DNA of 64,000 nt. Origin: an uncultured Oscillibacter sp. GTDB lineage: Bacteria; Bacillota; Clostridia; Oscillospirales; Oscillospiraceae. Under the pieces are notes generated by a model, which saw only the letters and a list, made by a program, of their open reading frames with translations, did no database searches and was not told where the DNA came from. Positions 24,835 to 35,903 of this stretch are shown piece after piece. The stretch lies in contig CANAWG010000014.1 in NCBI GenBank assembly GCA_947365245.1, positions 18,355 to 82,354 of the forward strand. The letters are read 5' to 3'. The stretch's first letter is position 1; each line of letters opens with the position of its first letter. Made by a program: the position numbers and the translations under genes.

Positions 24835-25959
24835 TCACCCATTCGCAGCGGCCTGATGGGAGAGGATCCGATAGCCGCCGTCCGCGCTTTGGAGAGTGAG
24901 GACATCGGCACCGCCGCCGCCATCCCAAAGCGTCACAAGACCGCCGTTCTTCTCCCCGTAGACGGGGACAAAGGAGCCCGGCCCAAAGTCGCTGGTGAAC
25001 GTGTAAAAGCAGTCCGTCTCCGGAATGTAGAGCGCCTCTTCTCTCCAATCCGTGTGCATGTCCTCCACGGTGATCCCAGCGTACTGCGTCAGGATCTCGT
25101 CGATATACGTCCGGGGCAGGCGGTGGCAGGGAACCGGCATCTCATCGAGGGCGGCGAGGTGTGCATCCTCCCCAACCCTCCAGTCCGTCCTGGCCTGGAC
25201 CAGCTGGAATTCCGCCTCGTCCTCCGGCCCCAGGGTGCCTTGATCGGGGCAGTAGGCGAGAAATTCCTCGGCGTCCAGGTCTCTGGGGTCGCTGTAGTGG
25301 GAGGTGAAGAAGCAGCTGATGGCCGCGGCCTCGCCGACACCGCCCCAGGTTTCGTCATAACCCGGCGCGGTGTAGTCCTGGAACCAGTCCAGCTCCTCCG
25401 CGGTCAGAGGAGTCCCCTCCCCGCCGTAGAGGGCGGCGGCCCGGGCCTCGTTGTACCAGTTCATAAAGGTGTTGTACACCATCCAGTCCGCCTGTTCGTC
25501 CAGCATAAAGGTCAGCGTATACCAGCCCCCGACGTCGTCCGTGAGCACACGGAACGGCCGGACGCTGTTGACGCTGCTCTGGAATGCGGTGAGGGTCACA
25601 CCGGGGGCGGTGAGCTCGCAGCGGTACCCCTCGTCCCCGTCCCACCCGTCGGGGACCCGGCACGCCTCCCAGGTATAGCCCCGCAGCGCCGCGAGGTACT
25701 CCTCAGCCCGGATGGCGGCGCCGGCGGCGTAAGTGCCCGTCTCCTCGCCGTAAGCGGTCAAATCGGCGTTCGACAGATCCAATCCGGCAAAGATGTCATC
25801 CACTCCGGATACGTCCAGGAGGACGCGGGCGGAGTCCGGTTCCCGCGTGGACGCGGCGTCCGGTTCCTGCGCAGGCGCGGGAGCCGCCGCCTGACGGTCC
25901 GCGCAGGCGGTCAAAAGCAGTCCGCAGAGAACAGCGGAGAAAATCAGCTTCCCTCTCAT
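24835..25959 (-). CDS. Hypothetical lipoprotein
   Basis: 374 residues. Signal sequence KLIFSAVLCGLLLTAC has lipobox LTAC with lipidated Cys19, then a Pro/Ala/Asp-rich linker and a single secreted domain with many acidic and aromatic residues. No family recognised; the DMHTDWREEALY...FYTFTSDFGPGSF part suggests a beta-rich fold. I start at ATG 25959 behind GGGAGGG; the longer in-frame extension runs antisense over typA and is spurious. A single gene, probably exported to the outer membrane face. Confidence 0.75.
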   Translation of the reverse strand: MRGKLIFSAVLCGLLLTACADRQAAAPAPAQEPDAASTREPDSARVLLDVSGVDDIFAGLDLSNADLTAYGEETGTYAAGAAIRAEEYLAALRGYTWEACRVPDGWDGDEGYRCELTAPGVTLTAFQSSVNSVRPFRVLTDDVGGWYTLTFMLDEQADWMVYNTFMNWYNEARAAALYGGEGTPLTAEELDWFQDYTAPGYDETWGGVGEAAAISCFFTSHYSDPRDLDAEEFLAYCPDQGTLGPEDEAEFQLVQARTDWRVGEDAHLAALDEMPVPCHRLPRTYIDEILTQYAGITVEDMHTDWREEALYIPETDCFYTFTSDFGPGSFVPVYGEKNGGLVTLWDGGGGADVLTLQSADGGYRILSHQAAANG

Positions 25960-26052
25960 CCAGTTTCCCTCCCAATCATTTTTAACAATGATACCACACA
26001 GAAAGAAAAAGTCGATGACAAAACGGTTACATTCAAAGACCGCTCCGCAAAA

Positions 26053-26086
26053 GAGGCCGGACAGGCGTTGCCGCCTGTCCGGCCTC
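26053..26086 (-). terminator. Intrinsic terminator of typA
   Basis: GAGGCCGGACAGGCG with a perfect 15-bp complement around TTGC, followed by TTTT on the minus strand. Confidence 0.88.
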
Positions 26087-26093
26087 GAGAATT

Positions 26094-27917
<1,824 letters not shown>

Positions 27918-28155
27918 ACTCTGTTGTTCTCCTTTTATGCGGCAGAGCCGGGCCCTGGCGCGTATCCATTCGAGGATTTTTCGATTTTCACACGTTTTGT
28001 AATTATAGTCTTATTTTCCCGGCATTTCAACGGAAAAATCCACATCTTTTCCCGTTTCCAGCTTTTTTTATCCGTCAAAATGCCGCCTCCTCAAGGTCAT
28101 ACCCTTTTCACCAAGATTTTCCTCCCGCCGCCGCCATTTTTCGTCCCTCCGCACA
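27918..28155. other. Gene-free region upstream of typA and the SerA-like gene
   Basis: About 240 bases with several T-rich tracts and no coding frame or stable hairpin that I can see. It must hold the typA promoter on the minus strand; I see no clear consensus pair. Confidence 0.5.
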
Positions 28156-28185
28156 TTGACCCCTCCCCCGCCGGGCGCCTATAAT
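28156..28185 (+). promoter_or_regulatory. Sigma-A promoter of the SerA-like gene
   Basis: TTGACC (28156-28161), 18-base spacer, TATAAT (28180-28185). The leader to the start at 28273 is about 80 bases and contains a short GC-rich hairpin and AGGAGG at 28259. Confidence 0.7.
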
Positions 28186-28272
28186 AAAAGTGCTGCCGGG
28201 GAAGCGGCGCCAGCGCTGCACGTTCCCCGGCAAGTACCGCGGCCCGCCGGGGCCGCCCAGGAGGCAATTGCC

Positions 28273-29439
28273 ATGTACCGCATCAAGACATTCAACAAGA
28301 TCTCCCCCGTGGGCCTGAGCCGGTTCGACCCGGAGCGCTACGCCGTCTCCGACAGCGAGACCGACGAGCACGGCATCCTGGTCCGCTCCGCCAAGCTTCT
28401 GGACTATCCCTTTCCGGAGAGTCTGCTGGCCATCGCCCGGGCGGGGGTGGGCGTGAATAATATCCCCATCGACCGCTGCTCCGAGGCCGGTGTGGCCGTG
28501 TTTTCCACCCCCGGTGCCAACGCCAACGCCGTCAAGGAGCTGGTGCTGTGCGCCATGCTCATGGGCTCCCGGGACGTGGACGGGGCCATCCGCTGGGTCC
28601 GGAGCCAGGTGGACTCCGGCGTGGATGTGACCACGGTGGTGGAAAAGGGCAAGTCCGCCTACGCCGGACCGGAGCTCTATAAAAAGACGCTGGGCGTCAT
28701 CGGCCTGGGGGCCATCGGCTCTCTGGTCGCCAACGTCGCCCTGTCCCTGGGGATGGACGTCTACGGCTACGACCCTTTCCTCTCCGTGGATTCCGCCCTG
28801 CGGCTGGACCGCCACATTCACGTGGTAAAGGACATCAACGAGCTCTATAAACGGGCGGACTATATCACCATCCACATTCACTTCACGGACAAGACGAAGC
28901 ATACGATCGACGCCAAGGCCATCGGCGCCATGAAGCGAGGCGTCCGGTTCATCAATCTGGCCCGCGGAGAGATTGTGGACGACGAGGCCATGCTGGCGGC
29001 CCTGGACACCGGCCGGGTGGCGGCCTACGTCACCGATTTCCCCACCAACCGCCTGGTGCTCTCCCCCCATGTGGTGGCCATGCCCCATCTGGGGGCCTCC
29101 ACGCCGGAGAGCGAGCAGAACTGCGCCGTCATGGCGGTGGATGAGCTGACGGACTACCTGGAAAACGGCAATATCCGGAACTCCGTGAACCTGCCCAGCG
29201 TCTCCCTGGAGCGCAGCGGCGTCATGCGGATGTGCATCATCCACCGCAACGTTCCGGCCATGCTGGCCAATATCACGGCGCTTTTGAGCAAGGACGGCGT
29301 GAATGTGGAGAACATGAGCAACAAGTCCCGGGGGGATTACGCCTACACCCTGGTGGACCTGGGCGCCCGGGTGGAGCCGGCGGTCATTGAGGACGTCAAG
29401 CGTCTGGCCAACGTGATCCGGGTGCGGGTGATTGCGTAG
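28273..29439 (+). CDS. serA: D-3-phosphoglycerate dehydrogenase with C-terminal ACT domain
   Basis: 388 residues. The NAD-binding motif is LGVIGLGAIGSLVAN, with catalytic-region segments NLARGEIVDDEAM and MPHLGASTPESEQN (catalytic His). The C-terminal ACT domain (MCIIHRNVPAMLANITALLSKDGVNVENM) would bind serine for feedback control. It oxidises 3-phosphoglycerate in the first step of serine synthesis. I start at ATG 28273, directly after AGGAGG; the upstream in-frame TTG is the -35 box. No serC is adjacent in this window. Confidence 0.9.
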   Translation: MYRIKTFNKISPVGLSRFDPERYAVSDSETDEHGILVRSAKLLDYPFPESLLAIARAGVGVNNIPIDRCSEAGVAVFSTPGANANAVKELVLCAMLMGSRDVDGAIRWVRSQVDSGVDVTTVVEKGKSAYAGPELYKKTLGVIGLGAIGSLVANVALSLGMDVYGYDPFLSVDSALRLDRHIHVVKDINELYKRADYITIHIHFTDKTKHTIDAKAIGAMKRGVRFINLARGEIVDDEAMLAALDTGRVAAYVTDFPTNRLVLSPHVVAMPHLGASTPESEQNCAVMAVDELTDYLENGNIRNSVNLPSVSLERSGVMRMCIIHRNVPAMLANITALLSKDGVNVENMSNKSRGDYAYTLVDLGARVEPAVIEDVKRLANVIRVRVIA

Positions 29440-29442
29440 ACA

Positions 29443-29475
29443 GTGCGGGAGGCCGCCCTTGGCGGCCTCCCGCAC
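29443..29475 (+). terminator. Strong hairpin after serA
   Basis: GTGCGGGAGGCCGCC pairs exactly with 29461-29475 around CTT. No T run follows, so it may act with a protein factor or mainly stabilise the mRNA end. Confidence 0.6.
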
Positions 29476-29516
29476 GGGCTGTATGTTGAAATTTTGGAAA
29501 AAATCAAAAGAACCTC

Positions 29517-29545
29517 TTTACACCGGGAAACTTTTCTGCTATACT
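29517..29545 (+). promoter_or_regulatory. Promoter of the tRNA-Arg gene
   Basis: TTTACA (29517-29522), 17-base spacer, TATACT (29540-29545), 65 bases before the mature tRNA. Confidence 0.65.
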
Positions 29546-29609
29546 GCTAAAAGTGCGCGGGAGGGATAGTTCCCTGCGGCGCGGTGACAAGTGGATAGTT
29601 TACAGGTAC

Positions 29610-29686
29610 GCGCCCGTGGCGCAGTTGGATAGCGCGTCAGACTCCGACTCTGAAGGCCGCTGGTTCGAATCCAGTCGGGCGTACCA
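29610..29686 (+). tRNA. tRNA-Arg (anticodon CCG)
   Basis: 77-nt cloverleaf with encoded CCA. Acceptor GCGCCCG pairs with CGGGCGT (one G-U), the D-stem is GCGC/GCGC, the anticodon stem-loop TCAGA-CTCCGAC-TCTGA gives anticodon CCG for codon CGG, and the T-arm contains TTCGAAT. Single tRNA with its own promoter and terminator. tRNA 3' ends are common integration sites, but no integrated element follows here. Confidence 0.96.
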
Positions 29687-29722
29687 AAACCCGCCGAAAA
29701 TGCGTTATTTTCGGCGGGTTTT
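29687..29722 (+). terminator. Intrinsic terminator of tRNA-Arg
   Basis: AAACCCGCCGAAAA with its exact complement, ending in TTTT, immediately after the tRNA CCA end. Confidence 0.9.
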
Positions 29723-29790
29723 GTTTAAGAAATGTTCAGCATGATTTTGACGCTTGACCACTATTGCGGAAGAAAGAGAGGAATTGAGGA

Positions 29791-30150
29791 ATGAGCTTAC
29801 AGCTGATTTTTATTCTGGTGGTCCTGATGGCCGCCAACCAAATCATCGGCACCGGATACGGTTCCTGGAAGTCCGGCTTTAACAGCGACCTGTTTTTTAA
29901 AGGTGTCAAAAAGATCTTTCTGCTGTTTGTCGGGTACGGCGCCATCGCGCTGGCAGCTCACTTCGCGGCGGACGCCATCCCAAAAGCGGAGTATCTGAGC
30001 GGCATCCTCCTGGAGCCCATCGCCAAGTACTTTACCAAGGTCTGCGACTCTTTGAAGCAGCTGCTGAATGAGCCCGCCAAGACGGAGCCTTCCGCTGCCC
30101 CCCAGAAGCTGGCAAGTCCGGACGGTATCCAGGAGGAGAGCCCGGACTGA
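29791..30150 (+). CDS. Small two-helix membrane protein, holin-like topology
   Basis: 119 residues. TM1 is LQLIFILVVLMAANQIIG and TM2 is IFLLFVGYGAIALAAHFAA, separated by the loop SWKSGFNSDLFFKGVKK, then a helical region and a Pro/Ala/Glu-rich hydrophilic tail. The TG..KSGFNS...GVKK loop recalls phage holins, but the match is weak and no other phage gene is near. It could equally be an ordinary small membrane protein. A GA-rich site (GAGGAATTGAGGA) precedes ATG 29791. Confidence 0.55.
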   Translation: MSLQLIFILVVLMAANQIIGTGYGSWKSGFNSDLFFKGVKKIFLLFVGYGAIALAAHFAADAIPKAEYLSGILLEPIAKYFTKVCDSLKQLLNEPAKTEPSAAPQKLASPDGIQEESPD

Positions 30151-30201
30151 GAAAAATACATAAACGGCGATCAATTTAATTTCAGTAAAGGAGATTTGCA
30201 C

Positions 30202-30819
30202 ATGAAAGTCCTCATGATCAACGGCAGCCCCCGGCCCAACGGCAACACCTCCCTCGCCCTGCGGGAGATGGAAAACATCTTCAAAGTCGAGGGCATCGAA
30301 ACCGAGACCGTCCAAATCGGAAATAAAGCCATTCGGGGGTGCATCGCCTGCGGCAAATGTGCGGAGACGGGCAAGTGCGTCTTTGACGACGCCGTCAACG
30401 AGATCGCTCCGAAGTTTGAGGCCTGCGACGGTCTGGTGGTGGGCAGCCCTGTCTATTTCGCCTCCGCCAATGCTACACTGGTGGCCCTCCTCACCCGGCT
30501 TTTTTACAGCACGCCCTTTGATAAAACCATGAAAGTGGGCGCCGCTGTCGCAGTGGCCCGGCGGGGCGGGCTGTCCGCCACGTTCGATGAGCTGAACAAG
30601 TTCTTCACCATCTCCGGAATGCCCGTGGCCTCCAGCCAGTACTGGAACAGCGTCCACGGGCGGGAGCCCGGTCAGGCGGCCCAGGACGCGGAGGGCCTGC
30701 AGACCATGCGGACCCTGGCCCGGAATATGACGTTCCTCATGCGGAGCATCGAACTGGGCAAGGAGAAATACGGTCTCCCGGAGCGGGAAGCGCCTCAGCG
30801 TACACACTTCATTCGTTGA
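30202..30819 (+). CDS. NADPH-dependent FMN reductase-like flavodoxin (iron-sulfur flavoprotein type)
   Basis: 205 residues. The FMN loop is MINGSPRPNGNTS and the cysteine cluster GCIACGKCAETGKCVF could bind an FeS cluster. VVGSPVYFAS and the late motif YWNSVHGREPGQAAQDAEG are conserved. Such flavoproteins carry electrons between NAD(P)H-linked and small acceptors. RBS AGGAG lies 8 bases before ATG 30202. It is related to the gene at 48424, and a roughly 50-base piece of its 3' part recurs at 56560. Confidence 0.87.
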   Translation: MKVLMINGSPRPNGNTSLALREMENIFKVEGIETETVQIGNKAIRGCIACGKCAETGKCVFDDAVNEIAPKFEACDGLVVGSPVYFASANATLVALLTRLFYSTPFDKTMKVGAAVAVARRGGLSATFDELNKFFTISGMPVASSQYWNSVHGREPGQAAQDAEGLQTMRTLARNMTFLMRSIELGKEKYGLPEREAPQRTHFIR

Positions 30820-30996
30820 CCAGCGCGGGCCCTGGCAGCTGTACCGTCTGCCGGGCCCACGCCGCGTTCATATCCAATCCCCGCCGGAGGGGTATCAGGA
30901 GTGGCTGAGGAACTCATAAAACAAACCGGCAAAACGGGAATCAACCGCTCTCCCAGCTGCCGCGGAAAGGTCCCTTTTCCATGGGCGGGCTCTCCC

Positions 30997-31695
30997 TCAG
31001 CCCTGGCCGTAGTAGGCTCCGGGGCCGTGCTTGCGGAGATAATGCTTATCCAGCAGCTCCTGCTGCATGGGGCCGAGACCCGGGGTCAGCGCCATGGCGT
31101 GGAAGTCCATGAACGCTACTTCCTCCAATACCACGGCGTTGTGAACGGCGTTGAACGGGTCTGTGCCCCAGGCGAAAGGACCGTGGCTGTGGACCAGCAC
31201 CGCCGGAATCTGGAGAGGGTCGACGTCCCGTTCCCGGAAAGTCTCAATAATCACGTTGCCGGTCTCCAGCTCATAGCTCCCGTCGATCTCCGCCGGGGTC
31301 ATCTTCCGGGTGCAGGGGATCTCGCCGTAAAAATAGTCCCCTTGTGTGGTACCCATGGCGGGAACGCCTTTTCCGGCCTGAGCGAAAGAGGTGGCCCAGC
31401 GGCTGTGGGTGTGAACGATGCCGCCCAGAGCCGGGAACGCCCTGTACAGCGCCAGGTGGGTGTCCGTGTCGCTGGAGGGCTTGTACCGGCCCTCCACCCG
31501 CGCTCCGGTCTCCAGGTCCACCACTACCATGTCCTCCGGCTTCATGTCGTCGTACTCCACACCGGAGGGTTTGATGACCATCAGCCCCTGTTCCCGGTCG
31601 ACGCCGGAGACGTTGCCCCAGGTAAAAGTGACCATACCGTGTTTCGGCAGGAGGAGGTTGGCCTCACAGACCTGTTTTTTCAGTTCTTCCAGCAT
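30997..31695 (-). CDS. araD: L-ribulose-5-phosphate 4-epimerase
   Basis: 232 residues of the class II aldolase fold. N-terminal [17 protein letters not shown], the phosphate-binding KPSGVEYD, metal ligands in VHTHSRWAT and SHGPFAWG. It converts L-ribulose-5-phosphate to D-xylulose-5-phosphate, feeding the pentose phosphate pathway. Start ATG 31695 has AAAGGAG. Last gene of the leftward arabinose block; a GGGGCCGCC hairpin (about 31727-31750) sits between it and araA. Confidence 0.94.
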   Translation of the reverse strand: MLEELKKQVCEANLLLPKHGMVTFTWGNVSGVDREQGLMVIKPSGVEYDDMKPEDMVVVDLETGARVEGRYKPSSDTDTHLALYRAFPALGGIVHTHSRWATSFAQAGKGVPAMGTTQGDYFYGEIPCTRKMTPAEIDGSYELETGNVIIETFRERDVDPLQIPAVLVHSHGPFAWGTDPFNAVHNAVVLEEVAFMDFHAMALTPGLGPMQQELLDKHYLRKHGPGAYYGQG

Positions 31696-31758
31696 AGGTT
31701 TTCTCTCCTTTGCAGCATACAGAATCAGGGGCCGCCCGAGGGCGGCCCCCACAGGCGT

Positions 31759-33222
31759 TTATTTCAGTTTCCAGGCAAGGTCGGCGAGGAACAGATCGTG
31801 CTCCAGGCTCTCCACCGTGGTGTCCTTGGTGATGTGGACAAACTCAATGTCCAGCATATTCGCCCAGTCTCTCATCTGCTCCGCCGTCACGTCGTAGCTC
31901 AGCACCGTGTGATGGGCGCCGCCGGCGGTGATCCAGCACTCCACGCCGGTGGTGAGGCTGGGCTCCGCCTGCCACATCACCCGGGCCACCGGTAAATTGG
32001 GCATGGGCAGAATGGGCTTGACGCAGTGGATGTCCTGACAGATCAGGCGCAGGCGGCCGCCCATGTCGATGAGGCTGACCACGATGGCGTCGCCCTCCTT
32101 GCCCTCAAAGACCAGACGGGCGGGATCTTTCTCGTTCATGCCGATTCCCAGGTGGTGGGTCTCGATCCGGGGCTTCGCCGCGGCGCAGCAGGGGCAGACC
32201 TCCAGCATGTGGGCACCCAGGGAGTACTCCTGTCCCTCCACCAGGTTGTAGGTGTAGTCCTCCATGAAGAGGGAGCAGCCGTTGCCGCCCTCGCCCATGG
32301 CTTTCATAATGGCCGTCATGGCGGAGACCTTCCAGTCTCCCTCGCCGCCGTAGCCGTAGCCCTGCGCCATCAGGTGCTGGGAGGCCAGGCCCGGCAGCTG
32401 CTCCATGCCGTACAGGTCCTGGAACGTGTTGGAGAAAGCTTTGCATCCCTCCGCGTCCAGCATCTTCTTCATGGCGATCTCTTCTCTGGCCTGATAGCGG
32501 ATGTGGTCGAGCCTGTCGGTGGCGATCTCGTACTGGGCCTTGTAGGTCTCCATCAGGGCATCGATCTCGCCGTCGGTGACCTCGTTCATCACCCTCACCA
32601 GATCGCCCACGGCCCAGGTGTTCACCTGCCAGCCCAGCTTCGCCTGGACCTCCACCTTGTCGCCCTCGGTGACGGCCACCTCCCGCATATTGTCCCCGAA
32701 GCGCATGACCTTCATGGACCTGGACACGGCCGCGCCCACGGCGGCCTTCATCCAGCTGCCGATGCGGCCCTGGACGTCTTCATCCTGCCAATACCCGGCG
32801 ATGACTTTCCGGGGCTTCCTCAGGCGGGCTCCGATGAAGCCGTGCTCCCGGTCGCCGTGGGCGGCCTGGTTCAGGTTCATGAAGTCCATGTCGATCTCCT
32901 CGTTGGGGATCTCCCGGTTGTACTGGGTGGCGAAGTGGCACCAGGGCTTCTGGAGCCCGGCCAGGCCGTTGATCCACATCTTCGAGGGGCTGAACGTGTG
33001 GCACCAGGTGATGACGCCGGCGCAGGAGTCATCGTAGTTGGCCTCCTTGCAGACCTGGGCGATCTCCTGATTGGTCTTGGCGGTCACCTTGTAGATCAGG
33101 GGATAGGGCAACGCCGCGCTGAGCTTCTCCGCCATCTCCGCCGCCCGGGCGGCCACGGTGTCCAGGACCTCCGGTCCGTACAAAAACTGACTGCCTACCA
33201 CGAACCAAAACGAATAGTTCAT
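31759..33222 (-). CDS. araA: L-arabinose isomerase
   Basis: 487 residues, full length. The start FWFVVGSQFLYG, WCHTFSPSKMWI, NLNQAAHGDREHGFI and the metal-binding C-terminal half (HLGIGMNEKDPARLVFEG, GGAHHTVLSYDV) identify AraA. It isomerises L-arabinose to L-ribulose. The gene lies between the sugar kinase and araD with short gaps, so one transcript is likely. Confidence 0.97.
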   Translation of the reverse strand: MNYSFWFVVGSQFLYGPEVLDTVAARAAEMAEKLSAALPYPLIYKVTAKTNQEIAQVCKEANYDDSCAGVITWCHTFSPSKMWINGLAGLQKPWCHFATQYNREIPNEEIDMDFMNLNQAAHGDREHGFIGARLRKPRKVIAGYWQDEDVQGRIGSWMKAAVGAAVSRSMKVMRFGDNMREVAVTEGDKVEVQAKLGWQVNTWAVGDLVRVMNEVTDGEIDALMETYKAQYEIATDRLDHIRYQAREEIAMKKMLDAEGCKAFSNTFQDLYGMEQLPGLASQHLMAQGYGYGGEGDWKVSAMTAIMKAMGEGGNGCSLFMEDYTYNLVEGQEYSLGAHMLEVCPCCAAAKPRIETHHLGIGMNEKDPARLVFEGKEGDAIVVSLIDMGGRLRLICQDIHCVKPILPMPNLPVARVMWQAEPSLTTGVECWITAGGAHHTVLSYDVTAEQMRDWANMLDIEFVHITKDTTVESLEHDLFLADLAWKLK

Positions 33223-33311
33223 AGAAATTCCTCCTTATGCAGAGGCCGCCGCCTTTGGCGGCCCGCGTATTTCGCCGCCGGTCCTGTGACCGGCCGGCCA
33301 GGGGGCCGCCC

Positions 33312-34838
33312 CTACAGGACGGCCACCGCCGCCTTTTCCACTTCCAGCAGGGCCTTGTACCGCCGGATGTACGTGTTGAACCCCTCCGCCAGCGCCGTGT
33401 CAGGCTGGACGGTGGAGCCGGAGACGCCGGCAAAGGCCCGGTCTTTCAGAAAATCCCCCAAGGCCTCATTCTCCGCTTTCCGCAGCATATAGGCCGCAAG
33501 CAGAGCCATGCCGTAGGGTCCGCCCTCTCCGGCGGTCTCCATGCAGGTGACCGGTGCGCCGCAGGCGGCGGCCATGTAGCGCTGGCCCACCATCGGCGTC
33601 TTGAAGAGGCCGCCGTGGCCCGTCAGGGAGTCGATGGCGACCCCCTCCCCCGCCAGGATGTCCATGCCGATTTTCAGCGTGGCCATGGTGGAATACAGCT
33701 GGGCCTTGAAGAAGTTGGCCAGGGTGAATCTGGTCTCCGGAGTCCGGGCCACCAGGGGACGGCCCGCGTCCATGTGGGTGACGCCCTCCCCCGCCAGATA
33801 GTTGCACACCAGCACGCCGCCGCAGTCCGCCTCCCCCTCCAGGCTCTTCTCGTAGAGCCTGGTGTAGAGCTCCCCGGTATCCGGGCTGGCCCCGAAGAGG
33901 CGGGCGGCCTCCCCCAGGATGCCCACCCAGGCGTTGGTGTCATTGGTGCAGTTGTTGCAGTGGACCATGGCGACGGGCGCCCCCGCCGGGGTGGTCACCA
34001 GGTCGATCTCCTCGTAGACCTTCGCCAACGGCCGCTCCAGCACCACCATGGAGAAGATAGAGGTGCCGGCGGAGACGTTGCCCGTGCGGGGCGATACGGC
34101 ATTGGTGGCGGTCATGCCGGTGCCCGCGTCGCCCTCGGGCGGGGCGAAGGGGATCCCTGCGGGCAAAAGCCCCTCCAGCAGGGCCGCGCCCCGCTCCGTC
34201 AGCGCGCCGGCACGCTCCCCCGCCGTCAGCACCCGGGGAAGCAGGTCCTCCAGCTTCCAGGGAAGCGCCTTGATCCCGGGCAGGCCGTTGAACTTCGCCA
34301 GCATCCCGGCGTCGTAGTCCAGGGCCGCGCTGTCAATGGGGAACATACCGGAGGCCTCGCCCACGCCCACGGCGTTGACGCCGGTGAGCATATAGTGGAC
34401 GTAGCCCGCCAGAGTGGTGATGTGGGCGATTTTGGAGACATGCTCCTCGCCGTTCAGCACCGCCTGATAGAGGTGGGCGATGGACCAGCGCTGGGGGATG
34501 TTGAAGCCAAAGAGCTCCGTCAGCCCGGCGGCGGCGGGGCCGGTGATCGTGTTCTGCCAGGTCCGGAAAGGGGTCAGCAGCTTCCAGTCCCTGTCAAAGG
34601 CCAGGTAGCCGTGCATCATGGCGGAGACGCCCATGGCGGCGATGCTCTCCCGGTCCTCCACCTTGGAAAGCGCCGTCTTCAGACCGGCCCAGACCTCCTC
34701 CAGGGGATACGTCCAGATGCCGTTTTCATAGCGGGAGGCCCAGGTGCAGTCCCCAGAGGAGACGGGCCGGAACGACTCGTCAACGGCCACGGCCTTGATC
34801 CGGGTGGAGCCCAGTTCGATTCCTAAACAGGTATTCAT
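33312..34838 (-). CDS. FGGY-family sugar kinase, probable L-ribulokinase
   Basis: 508 residues. N-terminal CLGIELGSTRIKAVAVDE, MGVSAMMHGYL, FRTWQNT and the second-domain block GHGGLFKTPMVGQRYMAA mark the FGGY carbohydrate kinases. Between the arabinose transporter genes and araA, it most plausibly phosphorylates L-ribulose, although the sequence is closer in style to xylulokinases than to classical AraB, so I leave the symbol blank. Starts at ATG 34838, 11 bases from the permease gene. Confidence 0.85.
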   Translation of the reverse strand: MNTCLGIELGSTRIKAVAVDESFRPVSSGDCTWASRYENGIWTYPLEEVWAGLKTALSKVEDRESIAAMGVSAMMHGYLAFDRDWKLLTPFRTWQNTITGPAAAGLTELFGFNIPQRWSIAHLYQAVLNGEEHVSKIAHITTLAGYVHYMLTGVNAVGVGEASGMFPIDSAALDYDAGMLAKFNGLPGIKALPWKLEDLLPRVLTAGERAGALTERGAALLEGLLPAGIPFAPPEGDAGTGMTATNAVSPRTGNVSAGTSIFSMVVLERPLAKVYEEIDLVTTPAGAPVAMVHCNNCTNDTNAWVGILGEAARLFGASPDTGELYTRLYEKSLEGEADCGGVLVCNYLAGEGVTHMDAGRPLVARTPETRFTLANFFKAQLYSTMATLKIGMDILAGEGVAIDSLTGHGGLFKTPMVGQRYMAAACGAPVTCMETAGEGGPYGMALLAAYMLRKAENEALGDFLKDRAFAGVSGSTVQPDTALAEGFNTYIRRYKALLEVEKAAVAVL

Positions 34839-34849
34839 AGTCCGCCCCC

Positions 34850-35902
34850 TCACTGCTTGCTGGTGTTTTTCCGCAGCAGCACGATGCTCTGGATGACCAG
34901 GAAGAGGCAGAGCATGGCGGCCACGGTGATGTTGGACCACCAGGCCTCGTCAAAGCCCAGGGAGGAGACGATGCGCTTGATGGTGTTCAGACTCAGCACG
35001 CCGAAGAAGGTGCCGATCACATTGCCCACGCCGCCGGTGAGCAGGGTGCCGCCGATAATGGAGGAGGCGATGGCGTTCATCTCATCTCCCGCGCCGTTGG
35101 CCACATCGCCGCTGCCCACGTGGAGGAAGTAGAGGATTCCGCCCAGGCCGGCCAGCAGGGAGCAGAGCACATGGGCCAGGAATTTGGTCCGCCGGACGTT
35201 GATTCCCAGCATATTGGCGCTCTGGCTGTTGCCCCCCACGGCGTAAAAGGCACGGCCCAGCCTGGTCCAGCGCAGTGCGCAGAACAGCAGGATCACCACC
35301 AGCAGGGCGACGATCACCCCCACCTCCACATAGGCGGGAATATACTGGCCCAGCTTATTGGGCGCGCCCAGGCCGGGTACGGTGATGCGGGTGTCCTTCA
35401 CCGCCAGGAACGCCTCGTTGGTCACGCGGACGGGTTCCTTGCTGACGATGGTGGTCATGCCCTTGGCGAAGAACATCCCCGCCAGGGAAACGATAAAGGG
35501 CTGGATGCCCAGATGGGCCACCAGGAAGCCCTGAACCACGCCGAAAGCCAGGCCGATGCCCAGGCCGATGAGGATGACGGTGACCATATTGCCGCCATGC
35601 TGCTCCAGATTCACCGCGCAGGTCATGCAGACCAGACTGGTGACGGCGCCTACGCTGATATCGATCCCGCCGGTAATCATGACAACGCTCATGCCGCAGG
35701 ACAGCACAATCAAAGAGGCGTTGTTGTTCAAAATGTTCAGGAAGTTCTGGGGCTTGGTGAAACTGCCGCCCAGGGAGAACACGGCGAACAGATAGAGGAG
35801 GAAGAAGACCACCACGGTGATGGTGAGCAGCAGATTGGTGTCGGTCATGGCGGAGCGATGATGGAGCCGCCCCTGCTTGTCAACAGCAATTCCCTTTGGC
35901 AT
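34850..35902 (-). CDS. Sugar ABC transporter permease (YjfF-like)
   Basis: 350 residues, about ten membrane helices, with the BPD_transp_2 signature (GGIDISVGAVTSLVCM and GVVQGFLVAHLGIQPFIVSLAG). It is the second permease of a CUT2-type importer. Its start at 35902 follows GGAGGTG and lies one base from the stop of the other permease. It works with the ATPase at 37010 and the binding protein at 38660. Confidence 0.9.
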   Translation of the reverse strand: MPKGIAVDKQGRLHHRSAMTDTNLLLTITVVVFFLLYLFAVFSLGGSFTKPQNFLNILNNNASLIVLSCGMSVVMITGGIDISVGAVTSLVCMTCAVNLEQHGGNMVTVILIGLGIGLAFGVVQGFLVAHLGIQPFIVSLAGMFFAKGMTTIVSKEPVRVTNEAFLAVKDTRITVPGLGAPNKLGQYIPAYVEVGVIVALLVVILLFCALRWTRLGRAFYAVGGNSQSANMLGINVRRTKFLAHVLCSLLAGLGGILYFLHVGSGDVANGAGDEMNAIASSIIGGTLLTGGVGNVIGTFFGVLSLNTIKRIVSSLGFDEAWWSNITVAAMLCLFLVIQSIVLLRKNTSKQ

Positions 35903-35903
35903 A

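Noticed and set aside
29553..29744. Open frame across the tRNA (VAQLDSASDSDSEGRWFESSRAYQ)
   Set aside because: This is the familiar false translation of a tRNA-Arg gene.
29791..30150. Holin-like protein after a tRNA as evidence of a prophage
   Set aside because: No integrase, lysin or structural phage gene nearby and no duplicated tRNA end was seen.
31727..31750. GGGGCCGCC hairpin between araA and araD as a full terminator
   Set aside because: No T tract follows, and araD belongs with araA; more likely mRNA processing or partial attenuation.
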